Positions 18,191 to 31,737 of a stretch of DNA of 64,000 bases are shown piece after piece. The notes below the pieces were generated by a model, which was not told the DNA's origin, did not search any database, and saw only the letters and a program-made list of their open reading frames with translations. A program made the position numbers and the translations under genes. Within the stretch, counting starts at the first letter, position 1; every line of letters begins with the position of its first letter. The DNA comes from Siderastrea siderea (Eukaryota > Cnidaria > Anthozoa > Scleractinia > Rhizangiidae): the NCBI GenBank assembly GCA_964030785.1, contig OZ034972.1:17083183-17147182 (forward strand), read 5' to 3'.

Positions 18191-18536
18191 AATTTGAAGT
18201 CCTGAAACTTAAAATCGCCTCACAGGATCGTCTCACAGGATAGGGAAACCGTCTCAGAAGAGAGCGAAGAAACAAGCTGAAAATACAGTTTGCTAGCTCG
18301 CAGCGAAGGAATGAATGAACACACAACTCGTGCTCGATGCCTGGGGATCGATTGACAGTGAAATACCAGCCAATTCTGATTGGCTCAGCGTACAGTTTGC
18401 GTTACTAATGCATGTGATCACACTAAACTTTGGACATTGAAACCCTACCCTCTACCTTATAGCATGTCACACAACCAGCACGTAATCACTCATGGTTGTC
18501 CCATTAACTTAAATTATGAGGACAGAAATTGGTCTT
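18191..18536 (-). promoter_or_regulatory. 5' leader of B1 with CCAAT dyad
   Basis: 346 bp upstream of Gag. AGCCAAT-TCTG-ATTGGCT at 18,368-18,385 is a perfect 7-bp dyad of two facing CCAAT boxes, conserved in B2 (38,829-38,846) and B3 (55,618-55,635). It is a likely internal or terminal promoter element about 180 bp before the start codon. No TATA box is clearly seen. Confidence 0.5.
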
Positions 18537-21524
18537 CAAAATTGGTGCGCCCAGTGAGAAAATGACAAAACGTGCTGATCTCGGACTGAAAACCCTGTTT
18601 TGAACAAACTCATACACTTTGCTAAAAATGGCTAAGAAGTGGTGTACCCAGTGCGGAATCGACAAAACGTGGTGACCTCCCTCTGACAACACTATTTTGT
18701 ACAAAACACGTGCACTTTGCTGAAAATCGCTAAAAAGTGGTGTGCCTAGTGCGAAAATGACAAAACGTGCTCATCTCGGGCTGAAAACGCTGTTTTGGAC
18801 AAACTCGCGCACTTTGCTCAAAACCACTAAAAAGTGTTGTGCCCAGTGCCAAAATGACAAAACGTGCTGATCTCGCGCTGGAAACGCAGTTTTGAACAAA
18901 CTCGTGTACTTTGCTGAAAATTGCTAAAAAGTGGTGCACTGAGTTTGAAAATGACGAAACGTGCTGATCTCAGACTGAAAACGCTGTTTTGTACAAAGTT
19001 GTGCACTTTGCTGAAAACCGCTAAAAAGTTGTGTGCCCGGTGCGAAAATGGCAAAACGTGCTTCTCTCGGACTGAAAACGCTGTTTTGTACAAACTTGTG
19101 TACTTTGCTCATAACTGCTAAAACGTAGTGTGCGCAGTGCGAAAATGACAAAAGGTGCTGCTCTCAGTGGCTGAAAACGCTCTTTTGGACAAACTCATCC
19201 ACTTTGCTGAAAGTCGCTCAAAATTGATGCCCCGATGGGAAAATGACAAAACGTGTTGATCACGAACTGAAAAGGCTGTTTTGCACAAAATCGTGCACTT
19301 TGCTAAAAATGGCCAAGAAGTGGTGCATCCAGTGCGGAATTGATAAAACGTGCTGAAAACACAGCCTGAAAACAGTTTTGAACAAACCCGTGCACTTTGC
19401 AAAAAATTGCTAAAAAGGAGTGTGCCCGGTGCGAAAATAACAAAACATGCTGATCTCGGGCTGAAAACCCTGTTTTGTACAAACTCGCGCACTTTGCTCA
19501 AAAGAGCTAAAAGGTGTTGTGCCCAGTGTGAAAATAAAAAAAACGTCGTGTTCTCGCGCTGAAAACGCTTATTTGTACAAACTTGTGTACTTTGCTGAAA
19601 ATCGCTAAAACGTGGTCAGCCTAATGCGAAAATGACGAAACGTGCTGATCTCGGGCTGAAAATGCTGTTTTGTACAAACTCGTGCACTTTGTTGAAAATC
19701 ATCGAAACGTGGAACGCCCAGTGTTAAAATGACAAAACGTGGTGATCTTGGACTGAAAACGCTGTTTTGTACTTTATACAAACGCATGCACTTTGCTGAG
19801 AATCGCTTAAAATTGGTGCAACCAGTGGGAAAATGACAAAACGTGCTGATCTCGGGTTGGAAACGATGTTTTTTTTACAAACTCGTGTCCTTTGCTGAAA
19901 ATGGCTAAAAAGTAGTTTGTCCAAAGCGAAAATAACAAAGCGTGCTGATCTCCGGATGAAAACGCTGTCTTGTACAAACTCGTGCACTTTGCAGAAAATT
20001 ACTAAAACGTGGTACGTCCAGTGTTAATATGACAAAACGTGCTGATCTTAGGATGAAACCGCTGTTTTGTACTTTGTACAAACGCATTGACTTTGCTAAA
20101 AATCGCTCAAAATTGGTGCAACCAGTGCGAAAATGACAAAACGTGGTAATCTCCGCTTGGAAACGCTGTTTTTCACAAACTCGTGCACTTTCCTAAAAAT
20201 GGGTAAGAACTTGTGTACCCAGTGCAGAATTGACAAAAACGGCTGATCTCGGGCTCAAAACACTGTTCTGTACAAACCGTGCACTTTGCTAAAAATTGCT
20301 AAAATGTAGTGCCCCCAGTGCAAAAATGACAAAATGTGCTGATCTCGGGCTGAAAACGCTGTTTTGTACAAACTCGTATACTTTGCTGAAAACCGCTAAA
20401 AACTGTTGTGCCCACTGCAAAATTGACAAAGTGTGCTGATCTCGCGCTGGAAACGTTGTTTTGTACAAACTCGAGTACTTTGCTGAAAATTGCTAAAAAG
20501 TGGTGCACCTAGTGCGAAAATAACGAAACGTGCTGATTTCGGGGAGAAAACGCTGTTATGTACAAAGTCGCGCAGTTTGGTCAAGACTGCCAAAAAGTGT
20601 TGTGCCCAGTGCGAAAATGACAAAACGTGCTGATCTTGCGCTGGAAACGCTGTTTTGTACAAACTCGTGTACTTTGCTAAAAATTGGTATAAAGTAGTGC
20701 GCCCAGTGTGAAAATGACAAAACGGGCTGGTCTCGGGCTGAAAACACTGTTCTGTACAAACCGTGCACTTTGCTGGAAATTTCTCTAAAGTGGTGCACCC
20801 AGTGCAAAAATGACCAAACTTGGTGATGTCGGGGGTTGAAAACGCTGTCTTGGACAAACTCGTGCACTTTGCTAAAAATGGCTAAGAAGTGGTGCACTCA
20901 GTGCAAAAGTGACACAACGTTCTAATCTCGGGCTGAAAACACTGTTTTGTACAAAGTCTTGCACGTTGCTGAAAACCGTCAAAAAGTGGTGCGCTCTGTG
21001 CAAAAATGACAAAACGTCCTTATCTTTTGCTGAAAACGCTGTTTTGTACAAACTCGTGCAGTTTGCTGAAAATGGCTTAAAAGTAGTTTGCCCAGTGGGG
21101 AATCGACAAAACGTGCTGATCTCGGGCTTATAACGCTGTTTTGGATAACCTCGTGTACTTTGCTCAAAACCGCTAAAAACTGTTGTCCCAGTGCAAAATT
21201 AACAAAACGTGCTGATATTGCGCTGGAAACACTGTTTTGGATAAACTCGTGTACTTTGTTAGTAACCGCTAAAAACTGTTGTGCCCAGTGCAAAATTGAC
21301 AAAACATGCTGATCTCGCGCTGGAAACGCTGTTTTGTACAAATTCGTGTACTTTGCTAAAAACCGCTAAGAAGTGTTGTGCCCAGTGCAGAATTGACAAA
21401 ACGTGCTGATCTCGCGCTGGAAAGGTTGTTTTGTACAAACTCGTTTAGTTTGCTAAAAATTGCTAAAATTGGTGCGCCCAGTGCGAAAATGACAAAATTT
21501 GCTGATCTCGGGGGTTGAAAACGC

Positions 21525-24190
21525 TGTTTTGGACAAACTCGTGCACTTTACTAAAAATTGCAAAAAGGTAGTGCGTCCACTACCAAAATGACAAAACGGG
21601 CTCATCTCGCGCTGAAAACGCTGTTTTGTACAAACTCGTGTACTTTGCTGAAAATGCTAACAAGTGCTGCATCCAGTGTAAAATGACAAAACGTGCTGTT
21701 CTTGGGCTGAATACGCTGTTTTGTACAAACTTGTGTACTTTGCTGAAAACGCTAACGAGTGGCGCACCCAGGGCGAAAATGAAAAAAAGGTTCTGATCTC
21801 GGGGGCTGAAAACGATGATTTGCACAAACTCGTGCGCTTTGCTGAAAATCACTCAAAATTGGTGTGCCCAGTCCCAAAATGACAAAACGTGCTGATCTCG
21901 GGCTGACAACGCTACTTTGTACCAAACTCGTGCACTTTGCTAAAAACAGCTAAAAAGTGGTGCACCCAGTGGAAAAATGACAAAACGTGCTGATCTCGGG
22001 CTGGAAACGCTGTTTTCCACAAACTCGTACACTTTGCTAAGAATTGCTTAAAAGTAAGTGTGTCTTGTGCGAAAATGACAAAACCTGCTAATCTCGGGCT
22101 GAAAACGTTGTTTCGTACAAACTCATGCACGTTGCTTAAAATTGCTATAAAGTAGTGCGCCCAGTGCGAAAATGACAAAACGTGCTGTTTTCGGATTGAA
22201 AAGTTCTTTTTTGTACAAGCTCGAGCACTTTGCTGAAAATCGCTAAAAAGTGGTGCAGGCAGTGTCAAAATGATAAAACGGGGTGATTTTGGGCTAAAAA
22301 TGCTGTTACGTACATTGTACAAACTTGCACACTTTGCTGAAAACCGCTAAAAGTGGTGTGCTCATTGTAAAAATGACGAAACGTGCTGATCTCGGGCCGG
22401 AAGTGCAGTTTTGTACAAACTCCTGTACTTTGATGGAAACCGCTAAAAAGTTGTGTGCCCAGTGCGAAAATAAGAAAACGTGCTGATATCGGGCTGAAAA
22501 CGCTGTTTCGCACAAACTTGTGCACTTTGCTAAAAATGGCTAAGAAGTGGCGCACCTAGTGCGAAAATTACAAAACGTGCTTATCTCGGACAAAAACCGC
22601 TGTTTTGGACAAACTCGTGTACTTTGCTAAAAATTGCTAAACAGTAGTGTGGCCAGTGGGAAAAGGACAAAACGTGCTGATTTCGGTCTGAAAACGGTGT
22701 TTTGTAAAAACTCGCGCACTTTGCTCAAAACAGCTAAAAAGTGGTGCGCCCAGTGAGAAAATGACAAAACGTGCTCAACTCTGGCTGAAAAAGCTGTTTT
22801 GTACAATCTCGTGTACTTTGCTGAAAACCGCTAAAAACTGTTGTGCCCACTGCAAAATTGACAAAGTGTGCTGATCTCGCGCTGGAAACGCTGTTTTGGA
22901 CAAACTCGTGCACTTTACTAAAAATTGCAAAAAGGTAGTACGTCCAGTACCAAAATGACAAAACGGGCTCATCTCGCGCTGAAAACGCTGTTTTGTACAA
23001 ACTCGTGTACTTTGCTGAAAATGCTAACAAGTGCTGCATCCAGTGTAAAATGACAAAACGTGCTGTTCTTGGGCTGAATACGCTGTTTTGTACAAACTTG
23101 TGTACTTTGCTGAAAACGCTAACGAGTGGCGCACCCAGGGCGAAAATGAAAAAAAGGTTCTGATCTCGGGGGCTGAAAACGATGATTTGCACAAACTCGT
23201 GCGCTTTGCTGAAAATCACTCAAAATTGGTGTGCCCAGTCCCAAAATGACAAAACGTGCTGATCTCGGGCTGACAACGCTACTTTGTACCAAACTCGTGC
23301 ACTTTGCTAAAAATAGCTAAAAAGTGGTGCACCCAGTGGAAAAATGACAAAACGTGCTGATCTCGGGCTGGAAACGCTGTTTTCCACAAACTCGTACACT
23401 TTGCTAAGAATTGCTTAAAAGTAAGTGTGTCTTGTGCGAAAATGACAAAACCTGCTAATCTCGGGCTGAAAACGTTGTTTCGTACAAACTCATGCACGTT
23501 GCTTAAAATTGCTATAAAGTAGTGCGCCCAGTGCGAAAATGACAAAACGTGCTGTTTTCGGATTGAAAAGTTCTTTTTTGTACAAGCTCGAGCACTTTGC
23601 TGAAAATCGCTAAAAAGTGGTGCAGGCAGTGTCAAAATGATAAAACGGGGTGATTTTGGGCTAAAAATGCTGTTACGTACATTGTACAAACTTGCACACT
23701 TTGCTGAAAACCGCTAAAAGTGGTGTGCTCATTGTAAAAATGACGAAACGTGCTGATCTCGGGCCGGAAGTGCAGTTTTGTACAAACTCCTGTACTTTGA
23801 TGGAAACCGCTAAAAAGTTGTGTGCCCAGTGCGAAAATAAGAAAACGTGCTGATATCGGGCTGAAAACGCTGTTTCGCACAAACTTGTGCACTTTGCTAA
23901 AAATGGCTAAGAAGTGGCGCACCTAGTGCGAAAATTACAAAACGTGCTTATCTCGGACAAAAACCGCTGTTTTGGACAAACTCGTGTACTTTGCTAAAAA
24001 TTGCTAAACAGTAGTGTGGCCAGTGGGAAAAGGACAAAACGTGCTGATTTCGGTCTGAAAACGGTGTTTTGTAAAAACTCGCGCACTTTGCTCAAAACAG
24101 CTAAAAAGTGGTGCGCCCAGTGAGAAAATGACAAAACGTGCTCAACTCTGGCTGAAAAAGCTGTTTTGTACAATCTCGTGTACTTTGCTG
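21525..24190. repeat. Tandem duplication of 1,367 bp (14 monomers)
   Basis: 21,541 onward repeats at 22,908 with few differences (CCACTACC/CCAGTACC near the start). This includes the rare variants TGTACATTGTACAAAC and GAAAAGTTCTTTTTTG. The low divergence indicates a recent event, younger than the general monomer divergence. Confidence 0.88.
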
Positions 24191-27124
24191 AAAACCACTA
24201 AGAAGTAGTCTGCCCAGTGGGAAAACAACAAAGCGTGCTGATCGGGTTGAAAACGCTGTCTTGTAAAACCTCGTGCACTTTTCTGAATATCGCTAAAACG
24301 TGGTACGCCCAGTGTGAAAATGACAAAACGTGGTGATGCTGGGCTCAAAACGCTGTTTTGATACTTTGTACAAACTTGTGCACTTTGCTGAAAATCGCTC
24401 AAATTTCGTGCGCCCAGTGCGAAAATGCTAAAACGTGCTGATCTCAGGCTAAAAACGCTGTTTCGAATAAACTTGCGCACTTTGCTAAAAAACTGCTAAA
24501 AAGTGGTGTGCCCAGTGCAAAAAATGACAAATCGTGCTGATCCCGGGTTGGAAACGCTGATTTGTATAAACCCTTGCAATTTGCTAAAAATTGCTAAAAA
24601 GTAGTGTGCCTAGTGGGGAATCGACAAAACGCGCTGATCTCGCGCTGGAAACGCTGTTTTGTACAAACTCGTGTACTTTGCTAAAAATCGCTAAAAAGTA
24701 GTGCACCCAGTGCAAAAATGAGAAAACGTGGTGATCTCGGGCTAAAAACGCTGTTTTGTACAAAATCGTGGACTTTGGTGAAAACGCTAACAAGTGGTGC
24801 ACCCAGTGCGAAAATGACAAAAGGTGCTGATCTCGGGGCCTGAAAACACCGTTTTGCACAAACTGGTGCAATTTGCTAAAAATGGCTAAGAAAATGTGCG
24901 TTCAGTGCGCAATTGACAAAACGTGCTGATCTCGTGGGCTGAAAACGCAGTTTTGGACAAACTGGTACACTTTCCTAAATGTGGCTAAGAAAAGTTGCAC
25001 CCAGTGCGGAAGTGACAAAACGTGCTAATCTTGGGTTGAAAACACTGTTTTGTACAAACTCGTGCACTTTGCTGAAACTCGCTAAAAAGTGGTACGCCCA
25101 GTGCAAAATTGATAAAACGTGCTCATTTCGGGCTGAAAACGATGTTTTTTACAAACTCATGTACTTTGCTGAAAACTGCTAAAAAGTAGTTTGCCCAAAG
25201 CGAAAATGTCAAAGCGTGCTGATCTCCGGATCAAAACACTGTCTTGTACAAACTCGTGCACTTTTGCCGAAAACGTGGTACGTCGAGTGTTAAAATGACA
25301 AAACGTGGTGATCTTAGGATGAAAACGCTGTGTTGTACTTTGTACAAACGCATGCACTTTCCTAAAAATCGCTCAAAATTAGTCAACCAGTGCCAAAATG
25401 ACAAAACGTGCTGATCTCGGCTTGGAAACGTTGTTTTGCACAAACGTTTGAACTTTGCTAAGAATGGGTAAGAAGTTGTGCGCCCAGTGCAGAATTGACA
25501 AAATGAGCTGATGTCGGGGGCTGAAAACGCTGTTTTGGACAAACTCGTGCAATTTGCTAAAAATGGCTAAGAAGTGCTGCACCAAGTGCGGAAGTGCCAA
25601 AACGTGCTGATCTCGGGCTGAAAACAGTGTTTTGTACAAACTCGTGCACTTTGCTGAAAACCGTCAAAAAGTGGTGCGCCCTGTGCGAAAATGACAAAAC
25701 GTGCTCATCTCTGGGGCTAAAAATGCTGTTTGGACAAACTCACGCACTTTGCTAAAAATCGCTAAACCGTGATGTGCCCGGTGCGAAAATGACAAAACAT
25801 GCTGATCTCAGGCTGAAAATGCTGTTTTGTACAAACTCGTTCACTTTGCTAAAAATTGCAAAAAGGTAGTGCGTCCAGTACCAAAATGACAAAACGGGCT
25901 CATCTCGCGCTGAAAACGCTGTTTTGTACAAACTCGTGTACTTTGCTGAAAATGCTAACAAGTGCTGCACCCAGTGCAAAAATGACAAAACGTGCTGATC
26001 TTGGGCTGAAAACGCCGTTTTGTACAAACTTGTGTACCTTGCTGAAAATCGCTAAGCAGTAGTGTGGCCAGTGCGAAAAGGACAAAACGTGCTGATCTCG
26101 GGCTGAAAACGGTGTTTTGTAAAAACTCGCGCACTTTGCTCAAAACAGCTAAAAAGTGGTGCGCCCAGTGAGCAAATGACAAAACGTGCTCAACTCTGGC
26201 TGAAAAAGCTGTTTTGTACAATCTCGTGTACTTTGCTGAAAACCACTAAGAAGTAGTCTGCCCAGTGGGAAAACAACAAAGCGTGCTGATCTCGGGTTGA
26301 AAACGCTGTCTTGTAAAACCTCGTGCACTTTTCTGAATATCGCTAAAACGTGGTACGCCCAGTGTGAAAATGACAAAACGTGGTGATGCTGAGCTCAAAA
26401 CGCTGTTTTGATACTTTGTACAAACTTGTGCACTTTGCTGAAAATCGCTCAAAATTCGTACGCCCAGTGCGAAAATGCTAAGACGTGCTGATCTCAGGCT
26501 AAAAACGCTGTTTTGAATAAACTTGCGCACTTTGCTAAAAACTGTTAAAAAGTGGTGTGCCCAGTGCAAAAAATGACAAATCGTGCTGATCCCGGGTTGG
26601 AAACGCTGATTTGTATAAACCCTTGCAATTTGCTAAAAATTGCTAAAAAGTAGTGTGCCTAGTGGGGAATCGACAAAACGCGCTGATCTCGCGCTGGAAA
26701 CGCTGTTTTGTACAAACTCGTGTACTTTGCTAAAAATCGCTAAAAAGTAGTGCACCCAGTGCAAAAATGAGAAAACGTGGTGATCTCGGGCTAGAAACGC
26801 TGTTTTGTACAAAATCGTGGACTTTGGTTAAAACGCTAACAAGTGGTGCACCCAGTGCGAAAATGACAAAAGGTGCTGATTTCGGGGCCTGAAAACACTG
26901 TTTTGCACAAACTGGTGCAATTTGCTAAAAATGGCTAAGAAAATGTGCGTTCAGTGCGCAATTGACAAAACGTGCTGATCTCGTGGGCTGAAAACGCAGT
27001 TTTGGACAAACTGGTACACTTTCCTAAGTGTGGCTAAGAAAAGTTGCACCCAGTGCGGAAGTGACAAAACGTGCTAATCTTGGGTTGAAAACACTGCTTT
27101 TGTACAAACTCGTGCACTTTGCTG
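24000..27124. repeat. Repeat of about 2.05 kb (21 monomers) within S3
   Basis: 24,000-25,075 corresponds to 26,048-27,124 at an offset of 2,048-2,049 bp, including the rare AAACTGGTACACTTTCC monomer (24,959 and 27,008). Beyond 25,075 the two copies continue with different monomer types. Confidence 0.8.
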
Positions 27125-27752
27125 AAAATCGCTAACAAGTGAAGTGCCCATTGGGAAATTCAGAAAACATGCTGATCTCGGGCTGAAAATGCTGTTTTGT
27201 AAAAACTCGAGCACTTTGCTAAAAATTGCTAAAAAGTAGTGCGCCTAGTGCGAAAATGACAAAACGTGCTGCGCTAGGCCTTTTTGTAAAAACTCGTGTA
27301 CTTTGCTGAAAGTCCCTCAAAATTGGTGCGCCCAGTGAGAAAATGACAAAACTACCTGGATTTTCGACTGAAAACCCTGGTTTGAACAAACTCGTACACT
27401 TTGCTAAAAATGGCTAAGAAGTGTGGAATCGACCAAACGTGGTAATCTCCCGCTGACGACACTGTTTTGTACTAACAGATGCACTTTGCTGAAAATTGCT
27501 AAAAAGTAGTGAACCCAGTGCAAAAATGACAAAACATGCTCATCTCGGGCTTAAAATGCTGTTTTGTACAAACTCGCGTACTTTGCTAAAAACTGGTAAC
27601 AAGTGGTGAACCCAGTGCAAAAATGACCAAACGTGCTGATCTCGCGGGCTGAAAACGCTGTTTTGGACAAACTCGTGCCCTTTGCTGAAAATCACTCGAA
27701 ATTGGTGCACCCAGTGCAAATATGACAAAACGTGCTCAACTCTGGCTGAAAA

Positions 27753-27894
27753 GGCATTATTGGCCTGACAATTAAAATTTTGATATCCCTCGCTGTCATT
27801 GATTAACTTCAATTTTAACACGTGAGGGAAGGACGATACTCTAAGGGTATCCTTGAATTGGTTAGTGGGTATACCCTCTAGACCTGTATGTCAT
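27753..27894 (+). repeat. Terminal repeat A1 of element A2 (cut by deletion)
   Basis: Begins GGCATTATTGGCCTGAC and keeps the AGGGTAT/ATACCCT inverted pair, but is joined at CATGTG/ACTCTCG to the middle of the hydrolase gene. Leader, splice donor and start codon are lost. Confidence 0.8.
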
Positions 27895-28410
27895 GTGACT
27901 CTCGTGCATCCCTTGATTTGGGGCTAGATCGAAGCATGGAGGTTTTGTTGCATGGCGTCGGCGGGCTTCGCGTTACTCAACTTTGGCGCATTATTTCCCA
28001 GGAAGTTCGCGATCTGTCGCCGGATGCTGTGCTTTTGGAAATCGGCACGAACGATTTGGGTTCTATTTCACCCGAAATTGTGGGCTCCGACATTCATGAT
28101 ATTGTGGAATATTTACATTTCTCTTTAGGTGTACAAATGATGGGTGTTTGTTTAGTGATACCTCGTAGGGTTCGCGAGGTCGGGTTTGCCCGACGCTGGT
28201 TTCAATCTTTTGGCCCTGAAACTAAACCAGTACCTTTCTGTGTTGCTGGATGATAGTCCTTTCGCTTTTGTCTGGCATCACGAGGAGCTGGAGTCGCTGG
28301 ATCGCGCCATTTTGATGCCAGATGGTATTCATTTGAATCCACGTGGCCAATACAAGCTGTACCGGAGCTATCGTGGTGCACTGTTAAAGGCTTTACCTTC
28401 GTCGTCTTAG
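27895..28410 (+). pseudogene. SGNH hydrolase of A2, 5'-deleted and frameshifted
   Basis: Lacks the start codon and the GHS block with the nucleophile Ser, which fall in the deletion of about 336 bp. GTND and DGIH blocks remain. One extra base in GTTCGCGAGGTCGGG (about 28,177) shifts frame, and the rest continues from about 28,186 to the normal stop at 28,410. It cannot make an active enzyme. Unlike A1 and A4, its 3' end keeps the normal stop. Confidence 0.88.
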
Positions 28411-29141
28411 AATTTTTCACGGGGGTTATGGGCTCTTAATAACTTGCTTTGTGTTTTTACTGTAATAATGTAAGCCTAGAATATTGATTATCTCATCATT
28501 TTGGCCTGGCGCCCACTTAGCTGTTTTCGTGTCACATGGTTAACGCTCATTTATGGCCTCCTACGTTTGCGGGGCATTTCTCTGCACGCCGGCCTGGAGC
28601 GGACCTACCCTTTTTTGTTTTTATTAACGTTCATTTATGGCCTGCATTATTACTTGATTTGTTGGCCTGGAGCAGCCTTAGCAGGATTAATTTTCTTTCG
28701 ATTTTCTTTCGGCCTTTTAAGTTGGCCTGGAGCACTAGTAACTAAGCCATTTGTTTGTGCTACTTTATTGCCTGCTTAAAGCCTGATTCCTTATTTGTCG
28801 GCCTAAGCAGAATTAGCACGTTGCTCTGTTTTAATTTACTTTCTGGCTTCGTGCTCATTTATGGGCTACTTTGTTTTTGTTAGCCCGGAGCATACCTTGA
28901 TTTTACTTTGTTTCTGCTCCTTTATGGCTCTCTTTATTTTGCAGCTTCATGGGGTGGCACTTTGCGGCGACACTGTGTTTGTATAGTCTGCCATGCCACC
29001 CTGCTGCGCTCGTGTTGTAATTGTTTTTATGTTTGTTTTTGTGTGTTATTTGAGCGGTGATCACTTTTTGCAGCAACTTAACCTACAAACCAGCCTTCTT
29101 CGTAGGGGCTCGCTTGTCTGGCTCTTTTTGTTTATCCTAGA
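28411..29141 (+). repeat. Repeat spacer of A2
   Basis: Same alternating TCATTTATGGCCT / GGCCTGGAGC repeats as in A1, between about 28,495 and 28,950, and the same TTTATTTTGCAG. Not coding. Confidence 0.65.
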
Positions 29142-30267
29142 ATGCCTCGTGCTGCCAGAAATCGTCGCCAGGCTACACGCCCCGCCCCACCGGCCTTCCG
29201 TCGCAGCCAGAGGAACATCCAGCCTCCGGCCCGGTTAATCAATCCTGCCACTTCCCTCGATGCTGCAGCAGTGTCTTCCACCGCCACTTCTACAATTGTG
29301 AGCAGCCTCAACAACACTTTAACCCACACCACACCATCTGTCACCCAAGCAACCAGCACCTCCAACTCCATCATGGCTAGGAGCTCCCTCATCCAGGACA
29401 TCACTCAAGCAGTGACCCACCAGGTGCTGCGGACCCTTTCCACACACGGTGTGGTGGCTGCCGGTATTACGGCGCCCTCGGCTGCTCCACCTCCCTTCCA
29501 ACTATCCCATGATGGGGCTCTTGCTGCACCACTTGGGGCAACCGCGGGGCAGATGCCAGCGTACAGGGGTCAGTGGCATCTGTCCTCCATAATCTTTCAG
29601 GTGAACCTTTGGGGGTGGGGGCTCCGGCTCCAGGACAGGACAGGCCCAGGGATGTTTTTACCCCCACGTGTCTTTCCACTCATTGTCGAGTCCCTGCTAA
29701 ACTTAAAGCCAAAATATGGGCTCATGAATATTTTGATTTTGGTTTGCTACTTGCCAACTCCCCTACGGAGCCACAGTACCATTTGTCTGTCACCACATCG
29801 GCAGTCTCTGGTTCAGCAGGCCTTCCCACCCTGTGCCTGGAGCCCACTAACAAGGCAAAGCCCCTGACTTCTATAGATGCTTGGACTTCTGCCTTTCAAA
29901 TTTTTGTAGGGGTATATACCACTAAATTCCCCCAGGAGGCCCCTGCCCTCATGAAGTATGGTTAGGTGCTTTGCGATTTGGCAGCGCGGGGGGCCAACTG
30001 GCGGTATTATGACACCAATTTCCGCTATTTAAAGCAACAACAGCCTGCCAGCTTGGCTTTAAATGAGGTGCACTGGAAGTTGTGGATTCGCTCACAGAAT
30101 CTATCAACCACAAAACCACCCAGGCCATCGAATGGGGGGGCTAACCCCGTTTTAATCCCCCATGGTTACTGCCGAAAGTTCCATAGTGGTGGTGCCTGTG
30201 CTGGTTGTAATTTCAAGCATGCGTGCCATAAGTGTCATCGGCTACATCCGAGCTCCAAATGTAATTT
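29142..30267 (+). pseudogene. Gag of A2, interrupted
   Basis: The N-terminal frame runs from ATG 29,142; the Gag core is in the -1 frame from about 29,573, as in all copies. A G-to-T change makes TAG at 29,963-29,965 (AAGTATGGTTAGG). The knuckle region reads CHKCHRLHPSSKC and keeps the His lost in A1. The frame runs directly into RT at about 30,267, the same fusion point as in A1. Confidence 0.85.
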
Positions 30268-31737
30268 TGATGGTCCTGGCAATGCCATGATGGCTCCTAA
30301 TTTGTTATCGGCCCACCAGCATCCTCAGGTGGTAGACCAATATATTGAGAAAGAATTGTCCTCTGGGCGCCTTGCTGGCCCCTTTCCTTGTTCTCCGTTT
30401 CCGTATTTTCGTGTGTCACCCCTTGGGGTAGTCCCTAGAAATCACCTGGGGAGTTCTGCCTTGTACAGCATTTGTCGTATTCCTCAGGTGCTTCGGTGAA
30501 TGATTATATTCCCCCAGAACATACTAGTGTCACTTACGCTCGCGTTGATGATGCTGTTCGGCTGATAACTCGGTCTGGGGTAGGTAGTTTTTTGGCCAAA
30601 ACTGATATCAAGAATGCTTTCCACATAATTCCTATTAGGCCTGAAGATTATCATCTTCTAGGAATGCGCTGGCGTGGACTTTTTTACTATGATCGTTGTA
30701 TGGTCATGAGCTGTGCTAGCTCATGTAAAACTTTCGAGTCTTTCAGTAGCGCAGTTGAGTGGATTGCCAGGACCAAGCTTCACATACCTTACATGATTCA
30801 TCTCTTGGATGATGTTCTCATCGTTGCTCCCACTAGGTCTCTGTGTTCCAGTCAGCTTTCTTGTTTTCTGGACTTGTGTGACTATTTGGGTATACCTATG
30901 TCCCCTGAAAAAACTGTACGTCCAGCGGTGGTTTTGTCATTTGCCGGTATTGAACTTGATACCATTCGCTCTGAGGCCCGTCTCCCCTCAGACAATTTGC
31001 TGCAGTGTGCTGATTTACTTTCAGCATTTCTGACTCGGAAGAAGGTTACTCTACAAGAATTACAGTCCCTTATAGGGCTTTTGAATTTTGCATGTTCTGT
31101 TGTCCTTCCGTTACAGGCATTTCTCCGTCGGCTTATTGATTCAACTGTCGCCAGTAAACGACCACAGCACCTTGTCAGACTTAATTCAGCTGTTAAGTCT
31201 CACTTGCGGGTTTGGCTCACTTTCCTGTCAGATTTTAACGGCTGTTCCTTTTTTATGCATGAAGGGTGGTTAACTTCATCCACGCTTCATCTATACACTG
31301 ACGCGTCAGGGGCATTAGGTTTTGGGGCTGTTTTTGGTGACCAGTGGTGTTATGGTGAGTGGCCTGAGTCCTGGAAATCATACAATATCGCTGTCCTCGA
31401 GTTTTATCCAATTGTCCTCAGTGTACTGTTATGGGGTCATAGGATGAAAAATAAGCGGGTCCTCTTTTTCACAGATAATGAAGCATTAGTCCATGTTATT
31501 AATAAGAATTCATGTCGGGACCCCCTCCTAATGTCCTTTGTACGGAAGCTTGTTCTTTCTTGTCTCAAGCATAATATTTTGCTTCGAGCCCGCCATGTTC
31601 CAGGAATTCACAATAATTTGGCGGATTCTTTGTCCCGTTTGCAGATCCAGCGTTTCCAGCAGCTCGGCCCCGCTCACATGCACCTAACTCCGACAGTTGT
31701 CCCTCCACCCATGCAGCCTCAAAATTGGAGGATGTAG
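30268..31737 (+). pseudogene. RT - RNase H of A2, frameshifted
   Basis: One base is missing in GTCCCTAGAAATCACC (about 30,437; A1 has GTCCCTAAGAAATC), just inside the RT fingers. The first frame ends at 30,499, and the rest is open from about 30,472 to 31,737. RT motifs AKTDIKNAF and LLDDVLI and RNase H motifs YTDASG, FTDNEA and NNLADSLSR are intact in the second part. Confidence 0.88.

Larger units (their letters stand above)
13966..18536 (-). mobile_element. YR retrotransposon B, copy B1
   Basis: 4,571 bp on the minus strand, order Gag, RT, RNase H, YR. The edges are satellite AGTCCCT before the element and CAAAATTGG after it; uninterrupted AGTCCCTCAAAATTGG exists at 7,191 and 27,311. There is no methyltransferase, integrase, LTR or obvious terminal repeat. 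RT and RNase H carry stop codons and frame changes shared with B2 and B3, so the source copy was already defective. The YR 3' region has the same small variants as B4. Confidence 0.9.
18537..27752. repeat. Satellite array S3
   Basis: 9.2 kb of the same monomer, the largest array here. It starts with the right half of the B-target monomer and ends in the A-target monomer split by A2. It contains three uninterrupted A target sites (about 22,775, 24,141 and 26,189) and one B target site (27,317/27,318), a 1,367-bp tandem duplication, a repeat of about 2.05 kb, and a block shared with S5. No non-satellite insert is seen. Confidence 0.97.

Noticed and set aside
13966..18536. Inverted or direct terminal repeats in element B
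   Set aside because: Comparing the 5' leader and 3' region by eye shows no repeat longer than a few bases.
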